From the NCBI GenBank assembly GCA_009706135.1, contig WLRX01000005.1, positions 1 to 19,482 of the forward strand: a stretch of 19,482 nucleotides of DNA, in the 5' to 3' direction. The notes beneath the pieces are model-generated. The model did not search any database and had not been told where the DNA came from. It saw only the letters and a program-made list of their open reading frames with translations. The stretch is from Actinomycetota bacterium. GTDB lineage: Bacteria > Actinomycetota > Actinomycetes > Nanopelagicales > Nanopelagicaceae. The translations under genes and the position numbers were made by a program. This document shows, in pieces, positions 1 to 9,306 of this stretch (its first letter is position 1; every line of letters starts with the position of its first letter).

Positions 1-1734
1 CACGATGCAGGTGCGCTGCGCGCATCCCATGTTGGCCAGAGCGTCACTTTGGCTGGTTGGGTTGCCAGACGTCGCGATCATGGTGGTGTCGCATTCATTG
101 ATTTACGTGATGGCACAGGTTCAGTTCAAGTTGTCATTAGAGACGAGAAATTGGCCGGCCAATTGCGCGCCGAATGGTGTCTTCAAATCACAGGCGAAGT
201 AGCACTTCGTCCGGCTGGAAATGAAAATTCAAATATACCTACGGGCGAGATTGAAGTTATGGGCGATTCGATCGTTGTTCTAAGCGAGTCGGCTCCTCTT
301 CCATTCCCAGTTGATACAGGAAGCGAAGCTGAAATTTCAGAAGAGGTTCGTCTTCGTTACCGATACTTAGATTTACGTCGCGAAGGACCAGCTGCAAATC
401 TTCGACTTCGTTCGAAGGTCACTTCTTCGATTCGACGCGTGATGGAAGATCTCGATTTTCATGAAATCGAAACGCCTTACCTGACACGTTCAACGCCAGA
501 GGGTGCACGAGACTTCTTGGTTCCAGTTCGATTGCAACCAGGTAGTTGGTATGCGTTGCCACAGTCGCCACAACTTTTTAAACAACTTCTCATGGTTGCT
601 GGCATGGAGCGTTACTATCAAATTGCTCGCTGCTTTAGAGACGAAGATTTCAGAGCTGACCGCCAACCAGAATTTACTCAACTAGATATCGAGATGTCCT
701 TTATCGATCAAGAAGACATTTTGGCCGTGGCTGAAAAGATTTTGGTTAAGGTGTGGAAAGAAGTTCTTGACTATAAAATCTCGTTACCAATTCCTCGTAT
801 GACATATCTCGACGCAATGGCGCGATATGGATCAGACAAACCTGATTTACGCTTTGGTCTAGAACTTATAGATTGCACTAGTTATTTTGCCGATACAACT
901 TTTAGAGTTTTCCAAGCGCCATATGTTGGTGCTGCTTTAATGCCGGGGGGTGCAGATTCTCCTCGCCGTGAATTAGACGCATGGCAAGACTGGGCAAAAG
1001 CACGAGGCGCTAAAGGCCTTGCATATATTTTGGTTGCAGCAGATGGAACTCTTGGTGGACCCGTTGCTAAGAATTTAACTGACGCAGAGCAAGCCGGTAT
1101 TGCAGCACACGTCGGTGCTAAACCGGGTGATGCAATTTTCTTTGCCGCCGGTGAACGCATCGCATCATTGAATTTGCTTGGTGCAGTGCGTCTGGAAGTT
1201 GGAAAACGTTGCAATTTGATTGAAACAAATCGATGGGAATTTGTTTGGATCGTAGATGCGCCTATGTTTGAACCAACTGATGGTGGTGGCTGGACAGCGG
1301 TGCACCATCCATTCACTGGACCAAAACCAGAATTCGCCAAAACTTTTGCAAAAGATCCATCCAGTGCATTGGCGTATGCTTACGACATTGTTCTTAACGG
1401 CACTGAATTAGGTGGCGGCTCAATACGTATTCATGATCGTGAAATGCAAAAAGATGTGTTTACAGTTATTGGATTAAGTGACGAAGAAGCTGCGAGTAAA
1501 TTTGGTTTTTTACTCGAAGCATTTAATTACGGTCCACCTCCACATGGGGGAATCGCTTTGGGACTAGATAGATTATGCGCTCTACTTTCTCATTCGGATT
1601 CAATTCGTGAAGTAATCGCTTTCCCTAAAACGGCCAGTGGCGCTGATCCACTAACTGGCGCACCAACTCCGATTACTCCTGCGCAACGAAAAGAGAGTGG
1701 AATTGATGGGGCGCCTAAAGAGGGAGCCAAGTAA
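1..1734 (+). CDS. aspS: Aspartyl-tRNA synthetase (5' end cut off)
   Basis: Charges tRNA-Asp, and probably also tRNA-Asn, with aspartate in the cytoplasm. The frame is open from base 1 ([14 protein letters not shown]...), so the true start lies just outside; about four residues are missing by comparison with family members. The first ~110 residues form the OB-fold anticodon-binding domain ([19 protein letters not shown]). The class II catalytic core follows: the [16 protein letters not shown] segment, [11 protein letters not shown], motif 2 ([19 protein letters not shown]) and motif 3 ([13 protein letters not shown]). The bacterial-type GAD insertion lies between motifs 2 and 3. Length (577 residues seen) fits the bacterial family. 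The His in RRDHGG (codon 79-81) is the residue associated with non-discriminating AspRS. It is followed after 57 nt by a DUF948 gene. Identification is secure; the tRNA-Asn activity is inference. Confidence 0.97.
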   Translation, partial: HDAGALRASHVGQSVTLAGWVARRRDHGGVAFIDLRDGTGSVQVVIRDEKLAGQLRAEWCLQITGEVALRPAGNENSNIPTGEIEVMGDSIVVLSESAPLPFPVDTGSEAEISEEVRLRYRYLDLRREGPAANLRLRSKVTSSIRRVMEDLDFHEIETPYLTRSTPEGARDFLVPVRLQPGSWYALPQSPQLFKQLLMVAGMERYYQIARCFRDEDFRADRQPEFTQLDIEMSFIDQEDILAVAEKILVKVWKEVLDYKISLPIPRMTYLDAMARYGSDKPDLRFGLELIDCTSYFADTTFRVFQAPYVGAALMPGGADSPRRELDAWQDWAKARGAKGLAYILVAADGTLGGPVAKNLTDAEQAGIAAHVGAKPGDAIFFAAGERIASLNLLGAVRLEVGKRCNLIETNRWEFVWIVDAPMFEPTDGGGWTAVHHPFTGPKPEFAKTFAKDPSSALAYAYDIVLNGTELGGGSIRIHDREMQKDVFTVIGLSDEEAASKFGFLLEAFNYGPPPHGGIALGLDRLCALLSHSDSIREVIAFPKTASGADPLTGAPTPITPAQRKESGIDGAPKEGAK

Positions 1735-1780
1735 GGCAATCAGGTAGGCTGGGCTTATTAGTTAATCAGTTCGTAAATCA

Positions 1781-1786
1781 AGGAGG
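1781..1786 (+). promoter_or_regulatory. Strong Shine-Dalgarno of the DUF948 gene
   Basis: AGGAGG lies 5 nt before the ATG at 1792. It is the strongest ribosome-binding site in the left half of the window and fixes the start of the small membrane protein. The 57-nt spacer between aspS and this gene otherwise shows no clear promoter or terminator. Confidence 0.75.
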
Positions 1787-1791
1787 AAGTC

Positions 1792-2160
1792 ATGGGCCCA
1801 GGTGGAATTGCAACAATCATTGCGGCGTCATCCCTCCTAGTTATAGCAATTGCAGTTAGTTATGCAGTCATTCGTGTTGGACGCTTTATTGATGAAGCCA
1901 AAATATCCCTAAAGGCTGTCACGGATGAGACAACTCCATTGATTGAAGAAGTTCACACGACTGTGACCTTGGTAAATGGACCACTACAAAGTTTTAATCG
2001 CATCACAAAAAATGTGGAAGATATTTCCGAAAAAGTTACGAACGCAACATCCGGTTTTTTAGATAAGAGTGGTCCAGCGTTGAAAGTTGCTGGAGCTCTT
2101 GTATCGGCTGCTCAAATGGGTAAAGGCCGGGCAAAAAAGAAGAAGAAGAAGGCTGAGTGA
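1792..2160 (+). CDS. DUF948-type single-pass membrane protein
   Basis: A 122-residue protein of unknown function. The N-terminus is one hydrophobic segment (about residues 6-27, IATIIAASSLLVIAIAVSYA), followed by an amphipathic, probably helical stretch (about 30-95) rich in Thr, Val, Asp and Glu, and a very basic tail ending in six consecutive lysines near residues 115-120. This layout and the position just before alaS match the DUF948 proteins found next to alaS in Actinobacteria. The start is fixed by AGGAGG five bases upstream. The alaS start follows the stop by 9 nt, so the two are probably cotranscribed. The run of AAG/AAA codons near the 3' end encodes the lysine tail. No enzymatic motif is visible; a role as an envelope or scaffold anchor is possible but not shown. 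Confidence 0.8.
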   Translation: MGPGGIATIIAASSLLVIAIAVSYAVIRVGRFIDEAKISLKAVTDETTPLIEEVHTTVTLVNGPLQSFNRITKNVEDISEKVTNATSGFLDKSGPALKVAGALVSAAQMGKGRAKKKKKKAE

Positions 2161-2169
2161 TCTGCCCAC

Positions 2170-4845
2170 GTGGAATCTGCCGAAATCCGTTCGCGCTGGC
2201 TGCGCTTCTTCGAAACCGATAACCGCGAAGGTTTATTACATACGGTTGTTCCTTCAGCCTCTTTAATTGCTGATGATCCAAACTTGTTGTTGGTAAATGC
2301 TGGAATGGTTCCATTCAAACCCTTTTTTCTCGGTGAAGTAACTCCACCGTACAAAAGAGCAACATCGGTACAAAAATGCGTACGAACTCTAGATATCGAT
2401 GAAGTAGGTAAAACAACACGCCACGCATCTTTTTTCCAAATGTGCGGCAATTTTTCTTTCGGTGATTATTTTAAAGAAGGCGCAATTGCTTTAGCGTGGG
2501 ATTTACTGACTCGCCCTATTTCTGATGGTGGTTATGGTTTTGCCGAATCAAAATTATGGGTCACTGTTTTTCACAATGATGATGAAGCGGTACAAATTTG
2601 GAATAAGAAAATTGGATTACCTTTAGATCGAATTCAACGTAGGGGAATGGAAGATAATTTCTGGTCCATGGGCGTTCCTGGACCATGTGGTCCGTGTTCT
2701 GAAATTTATTATGATCGTGGTCCGGAGTTTGGCATTGAAGGTGGACCAATAGCCGATGAAAATCGTTATATGGAGGTATGGAATTTAGTTTTCATGCAGA
2801 ATGAACGAGGCGCTGGTTCTGGTAAAGATGATTTTCCTATTCTTGGTGAACTACCTGCAAAGAGCATTGATACGGGTCTTGGCTTGGAGCGAATGGCGGC
2901 TCTGTTACAAGGCGTTGACAACATCTACGAAATTGATACAACGGCTCAAATTCTTAATCGAGCATCCGAACTCACTGGCGTTAAATATGGGAAGAATGAG
3001 AAATCAGATGTCGCATTACGTGTAGTTGCAGACCACGCTCGAACTTCTGCGATGCTAATCGGCGATGGTGTCACTCCTGGCAATGAAGGTCGCGGATATG
3101 TATTGCGCCGAATGATGCGCCGCACCATTCGCAATATGCGCTTACTGGGTTCAGATGATTTGATTATGAATGAGTTAACGAAAGCTGCAATCGGGGCAAT
3201 GTCACCTCAGTACCCAGAATTGAAAACCGAAAGCGATCGCATCCTTGCTGTAACACAGGCGGAAGAAGATACCTTCTTGCAAACTTTAAAGAGTGGAACA
3301 AGTATTTTTGAGGTTGAAAGTGCATCTATTAAAAAGAGCAAAGGTAAGAAATTATCCGGTGACGCTGCATTTAAATTACACGACACCTATGGTTTTCCAT
3401 TTGATCTCACCCTTGAAATGGCTCGCGAAGAAGGGCTAGAAGTTGATGAAGATGGGTTTCGCCGTTTAATGAAAGAGCAGCGAGATCGCGCAAAAGCGGA
3501 CTCTAAGGCTAAAAAGAGTGGACACACAGATGTCAGCGTGTATCGCTCAATAGCAGATTCACATGGACTTACATCCTTCATTGGTTACACGCATACAGAG
3601 AGCGAAGCTGTTATCAAAGCTTTATTAATCGATGGTGTTGCGGTGCAATCGGCCAAATCTGGCGATGAAATCGAAGTTATTTTAGATCGAACACCTTTTT
3701 ATGCAGAGGGTGGCGGCCAGTTAGCAGATGGTGGACTAATTAATCTGGCAAATGGAGCAGTTATCGAAATCGATGATGTGCAAACTCCTGTTCCTGGAAT
3801 AAGTGTGCACCGCGGACGCGTTCGTAGCGGTGCCGTTGAAGCAGGAACGCAAGTATTAGCGAAGATTGATATTGAACGACGTAGTGCAATTTCGCGCGCG
3901 CACACAGCAACGCACATGGTTCACAAGGCGTTTCGAGAGATTCTCGGTGAGACTGCTACACAAGCAGGCTCGGAAAACTCACCAGGCCGTTTTCGTTTTG
4001 ATTTTCCTGCCACAGGTGCAGTTCCTGATTCTGTACTCAATGATGTTGAGTCACGAGTAAACACTCTGCTTCTAGATAATCTTGAAGTAAGCGCAGAAGT
4101 AATGAGCCAAGCTGATGCCAAGAAACTGGGTGCGATGGCTCTTTTTGGTGAAAAATACGGGGATCAAGTGCGCGTTGTCAGCGTTGGAGATTGGGCCAGA
4201 GAGTTATGCGGTGGCACGCACGTTGCTCGCTCCGGTCAACTTGGTTTGATTAAATTGTTAAGTGAATCATCTATTGGTGCTGGAGTGCGGCGCGTAGAAG
4301 CTTTAGTTGGTGTCGATGCATATAAATTCTTAGCTCGCGAACATGTATTGCTGAGCTCTCTGACAGAGATAATCAAGGGCGCACGAACGGAAGAATTGCC
4401 AGAGCGAGTGTCAGATTTAATCTCAAAAATAAAAGATATAGAAAAGGAATTAGCCACGTTGCGAACAGATGCTGCATTGGCTAAGAGTTCAGAGCTGTTG
4501 AAAAATAAGAAGGATATTGGTTCACTCGCTCTGATTTCGGCTCAGATCTCCGATGGAATAAATAGTGAAAATTTACGAACTATCGCTTTAGATTTACGGA
4601 GTAAGACGCCCAGCAGTGTAATTGTGTTGATCAGCGTTACGGATTCAAAACCTATTTTGGTGGTAGCTACCAGTGATGAAGCACGTGAAGTCGGAGTAAA
4701 AGCTGGCGCACTAGTGAAATTAGGATCAACCGTATTGGGTGGTGGCGGTGGAGGAAAAGATGATTTCGCGCAAGGCGGCGGCATCGACGCATCAAAAATT
4801 GGTGAAGCGCTTACAACTATCGAGCACGCTATTTCTGGAAAATAA
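2170..4845 (+). CDS. alaS: Alanyl-tRNA synthetase
   Basis: Charges tRNA-Ala and clears mischarged Ser or Gly in the cytoplasm. The 891-residue product has the full-length bacterial layout. The N-terminal class II catalytic domain contains [21 protein letters not shown] and [15 protein letters not shown], then the tRNA-recognition helices. The editing domain keeps all four metal ligands: H578 and H582 (HTATH) and C680 and H684 (CGGTH). A coiled-coil and DHHA1 C-terminal domain ends in a glycine-rich segment ([15 protein letters not shown]). The start is a GTG at 2170, chosen because [14 protein letters not shown] matches the family N-terminus; no good Shine-Dalgarno precedes it, so it may rely on coupling to the DUF948 gene 9 nt upstream. 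ruvX begins one base after the stop, as in many Actinobacteria. Confidence 0.98.
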   Translation: MESAEIRSRWLRFFETDNREGLLHTVVPSASLIADDPNLLLVNAGMVPFKPFFLGEVTPPYKRATSVQKCVRTLDIDEVGKTTRHASFFQMCGNFSFGDYFKEGAIALAWDLLTRPISDGGYGFAESKLWVTVFHNDDEAVQIWNKKIGLPLDRIQRRGMEDNFWSMGVPGPCGPCSEIYYDRGPEFGIEGGPIADENRYMEVWNLVFMQNERGAGSGKDDFPILGELPAKSIDTGLGLERMAALLQGVDNIYEIDTTAQILNRASELTGVKYGKNEKSDVALRVVADHARTSAMLIGDGVTPGNEGRGYVLRRMMRRTIRNMRLLGSDDLIMNELTKAAIGAMSPQYPELKTESDRILAVTQAEEDTFLQTLKSGTSIFEVESASIKKSKGKKLSGDAAFKLHDTYGFPFDLTLEMAREEGLEVDEDGFRRLMKEQRDRAKADSKAKKSGHTDVSVYRSIADSHGLTSFIGYTHTESEAVIKALLIDGVAVQSAKSGDEIEVILDRTPFYAEGGGQLADGGLINLANGAVIEIDDVQTPVPGISVHRGRVRSGAVEAGTQVLAKIDIERRSAISRAHTATHMVHKAFREILGETATQAGSENSPGRFRFDFPATGAVPDSVLNDVESRVNTLLLDNLEVSAEVMSQADAKKLGAMALFGEKYGDQVRVVSVGDWARELCGGTHVARSGQLGLIKLLSESSIGAGVRRVEALVGVDAYKFLAREHVLLSSLTEIIKGARTEELPERVSDLISKIKDIEKELATLRTDAALAKSSELLKNKKDIGSLALISAQISDGINSENLRTIALDLRSKTPSSVIVLISVTDSKPILVVATSDEAREVGVKAGALVKLGSTVLGGGGGGKDDFAQGGGIDASKIGEALTTIEHAISGK

Positions 4846-4846
4846 G

Positions 4847-5287
4847 ATGCTCCGAGGGCGACGCATGGCCTTTGATTATGGTGACGTACGTATAGGCGTT
4901 GCGGTCTGTGACCCAGATGCGATTCTTGCAACGCCCGTAACAACTTTGAAATGCAAAGACGCAGATCTTTGGGACCAGATAGTTGCACTTGTTGATGAAT
5001 ACGAACCAATTCATATTTACATTGGATCTCCACGACATCTTTCTGGTGAATCAAGTACTTCAATGCAGAAGGCCGAAGAGTTTAAGGAAGAAGTTTCGTC
5101 CCGCACCAACGTCGTTTGTTCAATGATTGATGAAAGACTCTCAACTGTGAGCGCTGCCAAACAACTTAAAGATTCAGGAATGAACGCCCGTGAAAGCAAA
5201 TCTGCGATAGATCAAGCAGCAGCCGTGGGTATTTTAGAGCAAGCAATTGCTATAGAAAAAAGAATCAGCCTCAATGAAAAGGAGTGA
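4847..5287 (+). CDS. ruvX: RuvX/YqgF RNase H-fold protein (putative pre-16S rRNA nuclease)
   Basis: A 146-residue YqgF/RuvX protein. The family has an RNase H-like fold and is linked to 16S rRNA 5'-end maturation and, in some bacteria, to Holliday-junction processing; which applies here is not shown. The acidic active-site residues are visible: D10 in RRMAFDYGDVRIGVA, E96 in MIDERLSTVSA and D122 in SAIDQAAAVGILEQ. The ATG at 4847, one base after the alaS stop, is preferred over longer in-frame starts inside alaS because actinobacterial relatives begin with a similar short RGRR segment. The gene overlaps mltG by 14 nt, consistent with translational coupling. The alaS-ruvX-mltG-aroE order is common in Actinobacteria. 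Confidence 0.93.
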   Translation: MLRGRRMAFDYGDVRIGVAVCDPDAILATPVTTLKCKDADLWDQIVALVDEYEPIHIYIGSPRHLSGESSTSMQKAEEFKEEVSSRTNVVCSMIDERLSTVSAAKQLKDSGMNARESKSAIDQAAAVGILEQAIAIEKRISLNEKE

Positions 5288-6296
5288 ATTAGTAAGAGTT
5301 GTTTTTGCTCTCGTTCTTGTTGCAATCCTCACATTGTTAATCCATCAATTCCGATCTGTGGGTTCGAGTACGGCAGATTTTCCCATTCGACCTGTGGCGG
5401 TTTCTGAGCAATTAATCGATGTGCATGTCGCAGAAGGTTCGAGTGGATCAGAAATAGCAACACAACTCTTTGAATTAGGCATTATTGAGTCATCACAAAG
5501 TTTCTTTAAGGTTGCGGTTTCCGACGTGCGTGCCGCAAGAATCGCACCTGGAATTCACCAGCTCAACAACAAAATCGCAGCTACACAGGCATTAGAACAG
5601 TTATTAGATCCCGCCAGGATTCCAAATTTAATAAAGATTTTTGAGGGTGGCTGGAATATAGAGATATTCGCAGCGCTAGAGCAGAACGGTTTTGCACAAA
5701 ACGATATTCTAAAAGCAGCGAAAGAAGTTCAACTGCCTCAAGGTTTCACTTCCCTTGAAGGAGTTCTTTATCCTGCTCAATATAGTTTCACAAAGGAAGC
5801 TACCGCCAAGCAAGCCCTTGAAGCAATGATCAATCGTTTTACATTGCAAGTAGCGGATCTAGGACTTGCAAATGATCCTAAGTTGAAAGCTCAAGAGCTA
5901 ATTACTATTGCATCAATAATTCAGGCAGAGGGCGACATTAAGGATTTCGCAAAAGTATCTCAAGTAATACGAAATAGATTGCGAATTGGTATGCCATTGC
6001 AGATGGATTCGACAGTGCATTATGTGAAAAAAGTTCGGGGTAGTGTTTTTTTGAGTACACAATCAACTCTGATGAAGTCACCTTTTAACACATATAGAAA
6101 GTACGGATTGCCTCCTGCTCCGATCGGAAACCCTGGATTGGAAGCCATAAAAGCTGCCATTAATCCTGCCGCCGGCGATTGGTTGTACTTCATTACAGTT
6201 AGTCCTGGAGATACAAGATTTACAGCAGACATTGCAGAATTTAATCAATGGAAAGCTCTGTATACGAAGAATCGAAAGGCAGGTGCATTTAATTGA
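5274..6296 (+). CDS. mltG: Endolytic murein transglycosylase MltG (YceG family)
   Basis: Membrane-anchored lytic transglycosylase that cuts nascent peptidoglycan glycan strands. The 340-residue product has a short basic N-terminus and one membrane segment (about residues 7-26), then an extracytoplasmic region. The YceG domain shows LEGVLYPAQYSF (161-172), the catalytic-glutamate segment ASIIQAEGD with E219 (matching the catalytic E218 of E. coli MltG), RNRLRIGMPLQMDSTVHY, and the C-terminal NTYRKYGLPPAPIGNPGLEA. The start ATG at 5274 lies inside the end of ruvX (14-nt overlap) and is the only in-frame start that keeps the basic N-terminus and membrane helix. Its stop overlaps the aroE TTG start by 4 nt. 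The protein was formerly annotated as aminodeoxychorismate lyase; nothing here supports that activity. Confidence 0.95.
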   Translation: MKRSELVRVVFALVLVAILTLLIHQFRSVGSSTADFPIRPVAVSEQLIDVHVAEGSSGSEIATQLFELGIIESSQSFFKVAVSDVRAARIAPGIHQLNNKIAATQALEQLLDPARIPNLIKIFEGGWNIEIFAALEQNGFAQNDILKAAKEVQLPQGFTSLEGVLYPAQYSFTKEATAKQALEAMINRFTLQVADLGLANDPKLKAQELITIASIIQAEGDIKDFAKVSQVIRNRLRIGMPLQMDSTVHYVKKVRGSVFLSTQSTLMKSPFNTYRKYGLPPAPIGNPGLEAIKAAINPAAGDWLYFITVSPGDTRFTADIAEFNQWKALYTKNRKAGAFN

Positions 6297-7096
6297 TTAA
6301 TGCCGCTGTTTTGGGTTCTCCAATTTCTCACTCACTTTCTCCTCGATTGCATATGAGTGCGTACAGGCATCTCAGTATTGCTGGCAACTACGAGTCTTTC
6401 GATGTTCCTGCAGGTTCGCTAGGTGAATTCTTAAAGGATAAAGGTAATGCTTGGACAGGATTCTCATTAACTATGCCCCTCAAAGAAGAAGTACTTTCAG
6501 TTGCGCAAGTTATTGACCCATTGGTGAAAAGAATTCAATCCGGAAACACTTTGGTTAGACAGGGAGATTCATGGAGTTTGTATTCAACTGATGTTCTCGG
6601 ATTTCAAAACGCCTGGAGCAAGGAGAATTCAACCAAGCCGAAGTCGGTACTTATAGTCGGATCAGGTGCAACGGCGCGTGCCGCTGCTGCCGCATTTGAT
6701 GATGCAAATACATCAATATCTGTTCTTCACAGAAATCTTGATCGTGAAAAATCTATGCAATCGTCTGTGACTGTTGCCACCATGAAGTTTTTGCCATGGA
6801 AATTTATTGATGAGTTTTATGCGTCCGACTTAGTCATAAATACAACCCCTAAAGCTGTATTGGACTCATTCGCACATGAGCTGTCCCGAAAACCCAACGG
6901 AACATTTTTTGATGTTATTTACAACCCATGGCCTACTAAATTTGCCGCCGCTTGGAGTGAAACTGGATCTGCTGTAATAAGTGGATTGGATTTATTGATC
7001 GCACAAGGAATTGAGCAAATTAGATTGTTTTCAGGATTGGATATAGATGGAGAAGAACTCTCAACTTTCTTAAAGGGTGAATTGACTTCTAAGTAG
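6293..7096 (+). CDS. aroE: Shikimate dehydrogenase
   Basis: Reduces 3-dehydroshikimate to shikimate with NADPH. The 267-residue product has the shikimate-binding N-terminal domain with SPISHSLSP (S14 and S16), the catalytic lysine K64 in SLTMPLKEEV, N85 in SGNTL and D100 in STDVLGF. A Rossmann NADP site follows (VGSGATARAAAAAF, about 122-135), and the C-terminal GLDLLIAQGIEQ contains Q239. The start is a TTG at 6293 overlapping the mltG stop (TTGA). No in-frame ATG lies near, and starting later would delete the shikimate-binding loop. AGGCAGG lies about 10 nt upstream. This start therefore probably depends on coupling to mltG translation. Confidence 0.95.
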   Translation: MINAAVLGSPISHSLSPRLHMSAYRHLSIAGNYESFDVPAGSLGEFLKDKGNAWTGFSLTMPLKEEVLSVAQVIDPLVKRIQSGNTLVRQGDSWSLYSTDVLGFQNAWSKENSTKPKSVLIVGSGATARAAAAAFDDANTSISVLHRNLDREKSMQSSVTVATMKFLPWKFIDEFYASDLVINTTPKAVLDSFAHELSRKPNGTFFDVIYNPWPTKFAAAWSETGSAVISGLDLLIAQGIEQIRLFSGLDIDGEELSTFLKGELTSK

Positions 7097-7097
7097 G

Positions 7098-7106
7098 TTA
7101 TCCACA
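7098..7106 (+). other. Perfect DnaA-box sequence
   Basis: TTATCCACA, identical to the bacterial DnaA-box consensus, lies in the 23-nt gap after aroE. It is single, with no cluster or AT-rich unwinding region beside it, so it is not an origin. It may be chance or an outlying DnaA-binding site. Confidence 0.35.
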
Positions 7107-7119
7107 CTGCGGATTTTAT

Positions 7120-7611
7120 TTGCAGCCTTCGCATTACGATCTAAATGTGCAAATCTTATACGTTGTTGTTGTGGCCTATTTCGCAGTAAGTATTTCGATT
7201 GAAGATTTAAGGATCCATAAAATTCGCAATCGTAAGCTCATATATTTGTCTTCTTCTCTCATGATTTTCTCGGTTCTACTACCTGGCGCACGTGTGGACC
7301 TAATAACAGGTTTCTTTTTCTTTACTATCTTTACTTTTCTATTCTTTTTGAGCAATGCATTTCACAAATCAGGAGGTATTGGGTTTGGTGATATAAAGCT
7401 CATCGCCGTGCTGGCATTTGCATTCTTTGATACGGGGCTAAGGTCACTTGAAATCTTCTTCATTTCGTTGTGGTTGGCTCTTGTGGGACATATTTGCCTG
7501 CATTTATTAATTTATCGAAAGTTTCCATATCGAATTGCTATGGCCCCGAATATCTTTTTCGCGAGTGGCCTTTATTTGTACGCCCCAATCGCTCTTCTTC
7601 TGCCACAATAG
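7120..7611 (+). CDS. A24 prepilin peptidase, short TadV/CpaA-like form
   Basis: Polytopic membrane aspartic protease of the type that removes the leader of type IV or Flp/Tad pilins. The 163-residue sequence is almost entirely hydrophobic with about five or six membrane segments. It carries the two A24 aspartates: D29 in [15 protein letters not shown] and D91 in the GxGD motif [10 protein letters not shown]. The N-terminal cysteine-containing methyltransferase domain of PilD is absent, as in short archaeal and Tad-type enzymes. The start is uncertain: a TTG at 7120 gives the longest form, and a GTG at 7147 would remove nine residues; neither has a clear Shine-Dalgarno. It sits between aroE and aroC; Mycobacterium tuberculosis also has such a gene (Rv2551c) next to aroE, so the context is conserved. 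No pilin substrate is in the window. Confidence 0.85.
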   Translation: MQPSHYDLNVQILYVVVVAYFAVSISIEDLRIHKIRNRKLIYLSSSLMIFSVLLPGARVDLITGFFFFTIFTFLFFLSNAFHKSGGIGFGDIKLIAVLAFAFFDTGLRSLEIFFISLWLALVGHICLHLLIYRKFPYRIAMAPNIFFASGLYLYAPIALLLPQ

Positions 7612-7615
7612 GACA

Positions 7616-8797
7616 ATGCGTTGGCTAACTGCAGGTGAATCACATGGTCCAGCCCTGACGGCTATTGTCGAAGGGCTGCCTGCGCATATAAAAATTACCA
7701 CTAACGATATTGATAGGGATTTAGCGCGACGCCGACTTGGAGTTGGGCGTGGAGCCAGACAAAATTTTGAAGCAGATAAAATTACAATTAAAGGCGGTAT
7801 TCGTTTAGGAATTTCTCAGGGCGGGCCAATTGCAATAGAAGTTGGTAACTCTGAATGGCCTAAATGGGAAAAAGTGATGTCGGCCGATCCAATTGATGAT
7901 TCTGAATTAGAAGGCTTAGCCCGCAATGCGCCGCTGACAAGACCTCGTCCAGGTCATGCTGACATGGTTGGCATGCAAAAATATGATTTCACAGACGCGC
8001 GTCCCATTTTGGAACGCGCTAGCGCCCGCGAAACTGCTGCACGGGTTGCATTAGGTGCTATTGCGCGTGCATTTCTAGAACAAAGCGTTGGCATCACGCT
8101 ATTTAGCCATGTGATTTCAATTGGTGGAGTTCGTGTCGCAGAAGATGCGCCATTACCAGGAAAAAATGATCAAGAAAAGATTGATGCAGATCCGGTTAGG
8201 TGCGCCGATGCAAAAATAAGTGCGCTCATAGTTAATGAGATCGAAAAAGCACACTCGGATGGAGACACTCTTGGGGGAGTGTGTGAAGTTTTAGTCTTTG
8301 ATGTTCCGCCCGGATTAGGTTCTCACGTGCATTGGGATCGACGATTAGATTCGCGATTAGCTGGTGCCATGATGGGTATTCAAGCAATTAAAGGCGTGGA
8401 AATTGGGGATGGTTTTCTCACCGCCACTCGCAGAGGTTCATCAGCACATGATGAAATTGAGAAAAATAGTGCAGGAAAAATTGTGCGCAGAACAGATCGC
8501 GCTGGTGGCACAGAGGGTGGAATGTCTAACGGTGAAATTTTGCGAATTAGTGTCGCGATGAAACCAATTTCTACAGTACCTAAAGCGTTAGACACTATTG
8601 ATGTCGCTACCGGAGATGCGGCGAAAGCAATTAATCAACGATCAGATGTGTGTGCTGTACCTGCATCAGGCGTTGTTGCTGAAGCAATGGCAGCACTCGT
8701 TTTGGCCGAAGCTGTTCTTGAAAAATTCGGGGGAGACAGTGTCGCTGAAACACGACGCAATTTCTTGTCCTATATGGAAAATCTTCGCTTTAAATAA
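7616..8797 (+). CDS. aroC: Chorismate synthase
   Basis: Converts EPSP to chorismate with reduced FMN, the last common step to aromatic amino acids and folate. The 393-residue product begins [11 protein letters not shown], with the family GESHG motif. It also shows the [15 protein letters not shown] segment, the [12 protein letters not shown] segment and the late signature [14 protein letters not shown], all typical of intact AroC. The ATG at 7616 was chosen because GESHG must lie near the N-terminus; an upstream in-frame extension would overlap the peptidase gene and add 27 unrelated residues. AGGA precedes the start at short spacing. aroK begins 2 nt after its stop. Confidence 0.98.
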   Translation: MRWLTAGESHGPALTAIVEGLPAHIKITTNDIDRDLARRRLGVGRGARQNFEADKITIKGGIRLGISQGGPIAIEVGNSEWPKWEKVMSADPIDDSELEGLARNAPLTRPRPGHADMVGMQKYDFTDARPILERASARETAARVALGAIARAFLEQSVGITLFSHVISIGGVRVAEDAPLPGKNDQEKIDADPVRCADAKISALIVNEIEKAHSDGDTLGGVCEVLVFDVPPGLGSHVHWDRRLDSRLAGAMMGIQAIKGVEIGDGFLTATRRGSSAHDEIEKNSAGKIVRRTDRAGGTEGGMSNGEILRISVAMKPISTVPKALDTIDVATGDAAKAINQRSDVCAVPASGVVAEAMAALVLAEAVLEKFGGDSVAETRRNFLSYMENLRFK

Positions 8798-8799
8798 AG

Positions 8800-9306
8800 A
8801 TGCCTCCACGTGTAATTTTAATCGGCCCACCAGGAGCCGGAAAATCTAGCGTCGGAAAATCGCTGGCAAGGCTGTTGAAGGAAGATTTCGTAGATACGGA
8901 CACAGTAATTGCCGAGCAGGAGAAACAGAGCATCGGAGAAATATTTGTAGATAAGGGCGAGCCATACTTTCGCGAAGTTGAAGAGCAAGTTCTTCTACAA
9001 CAATTAGAAAACCACTCAGGTGTTTTGAGTTTGGGTGGAGGAGCGCCATTATCTACGGTTGCACAAGGGGCAATTAAGGCAAGCGGGTCGCCAGTAATTT
9101 TTCTTGATGTGACTCTCGCCGGCGCGGCACCACGCGTTGGTTTTAATCGTGACAGACCATTACTTTTGGGTAATCCTCGCGCTCAATGGCAGGAACTAAT
9201 GAATGTTCGTAGACCAATTTACGAATCCTTATCGCACCATCAGCTACTTACAGATAAATTAACGCCAAACGAAGCTGCCACGGCGATTGTTACACTTCTC
9301 GCATGA
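8800..9306 (+). CDS. aroK: Shikimate kinase
   Basis: Phosphorylates shikimate at the 3-hydroxyl using ATP. The 168-residue P-loop kinase shows Walker A GPPGAGKSS (residues 9-17), the DTD motif (32-34), R58 in EPYFREVE, the glycine triplet in LSLGGGAP (79-81) and the lid segment NRDRPLL with R117. The start ATG lies 2 nt after aroC. The end overlaps the aroB ATG by 4 nt (ATGA), so translation of aroC, aroK, aroB and aroQ is probably coupled. Confidence 0.97.
   Translation: MPPRVILIGPPGAGKSSVGKSLARLLKEDFVDTDTVIAEQEKQSIGEIFVDKGEPYFREVEEQVLLQQLENHSGVLSLGGGAPLSTVAQGAIKASGSPVIFLDVTLAGAAPRVGFNRDRPLLLGNPRAQWQELMNVRRPIYESLSHHQLLTDKLTPNEAATAIVTLLA

Noticed and set aside
882..1340. 152-codon open frame on the minus strand inside aspS
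   Set aside because: It lies wholly within the well-supported aspS catalytic region, has no recognisable motif, and reads as a low-complexity antisense shadow.
2130..2155. Slippage or frameshift site in the A-rich run at the end of the DUF948 gene
   Set aside because: The run of AAA/AAG codons encodes a plausible lysine tail that ends at a normal stop; there is no overlapping frame encoding a conserved extension.
4542..5063. 173-codon minus-strand open frame spanning the alaS-ruvX junction
   Set aside because: Opposes two confident genes, with no ribosome site and no family resemblance; its proline-rich part is the complement of the glycine-rich AlaRS tail.
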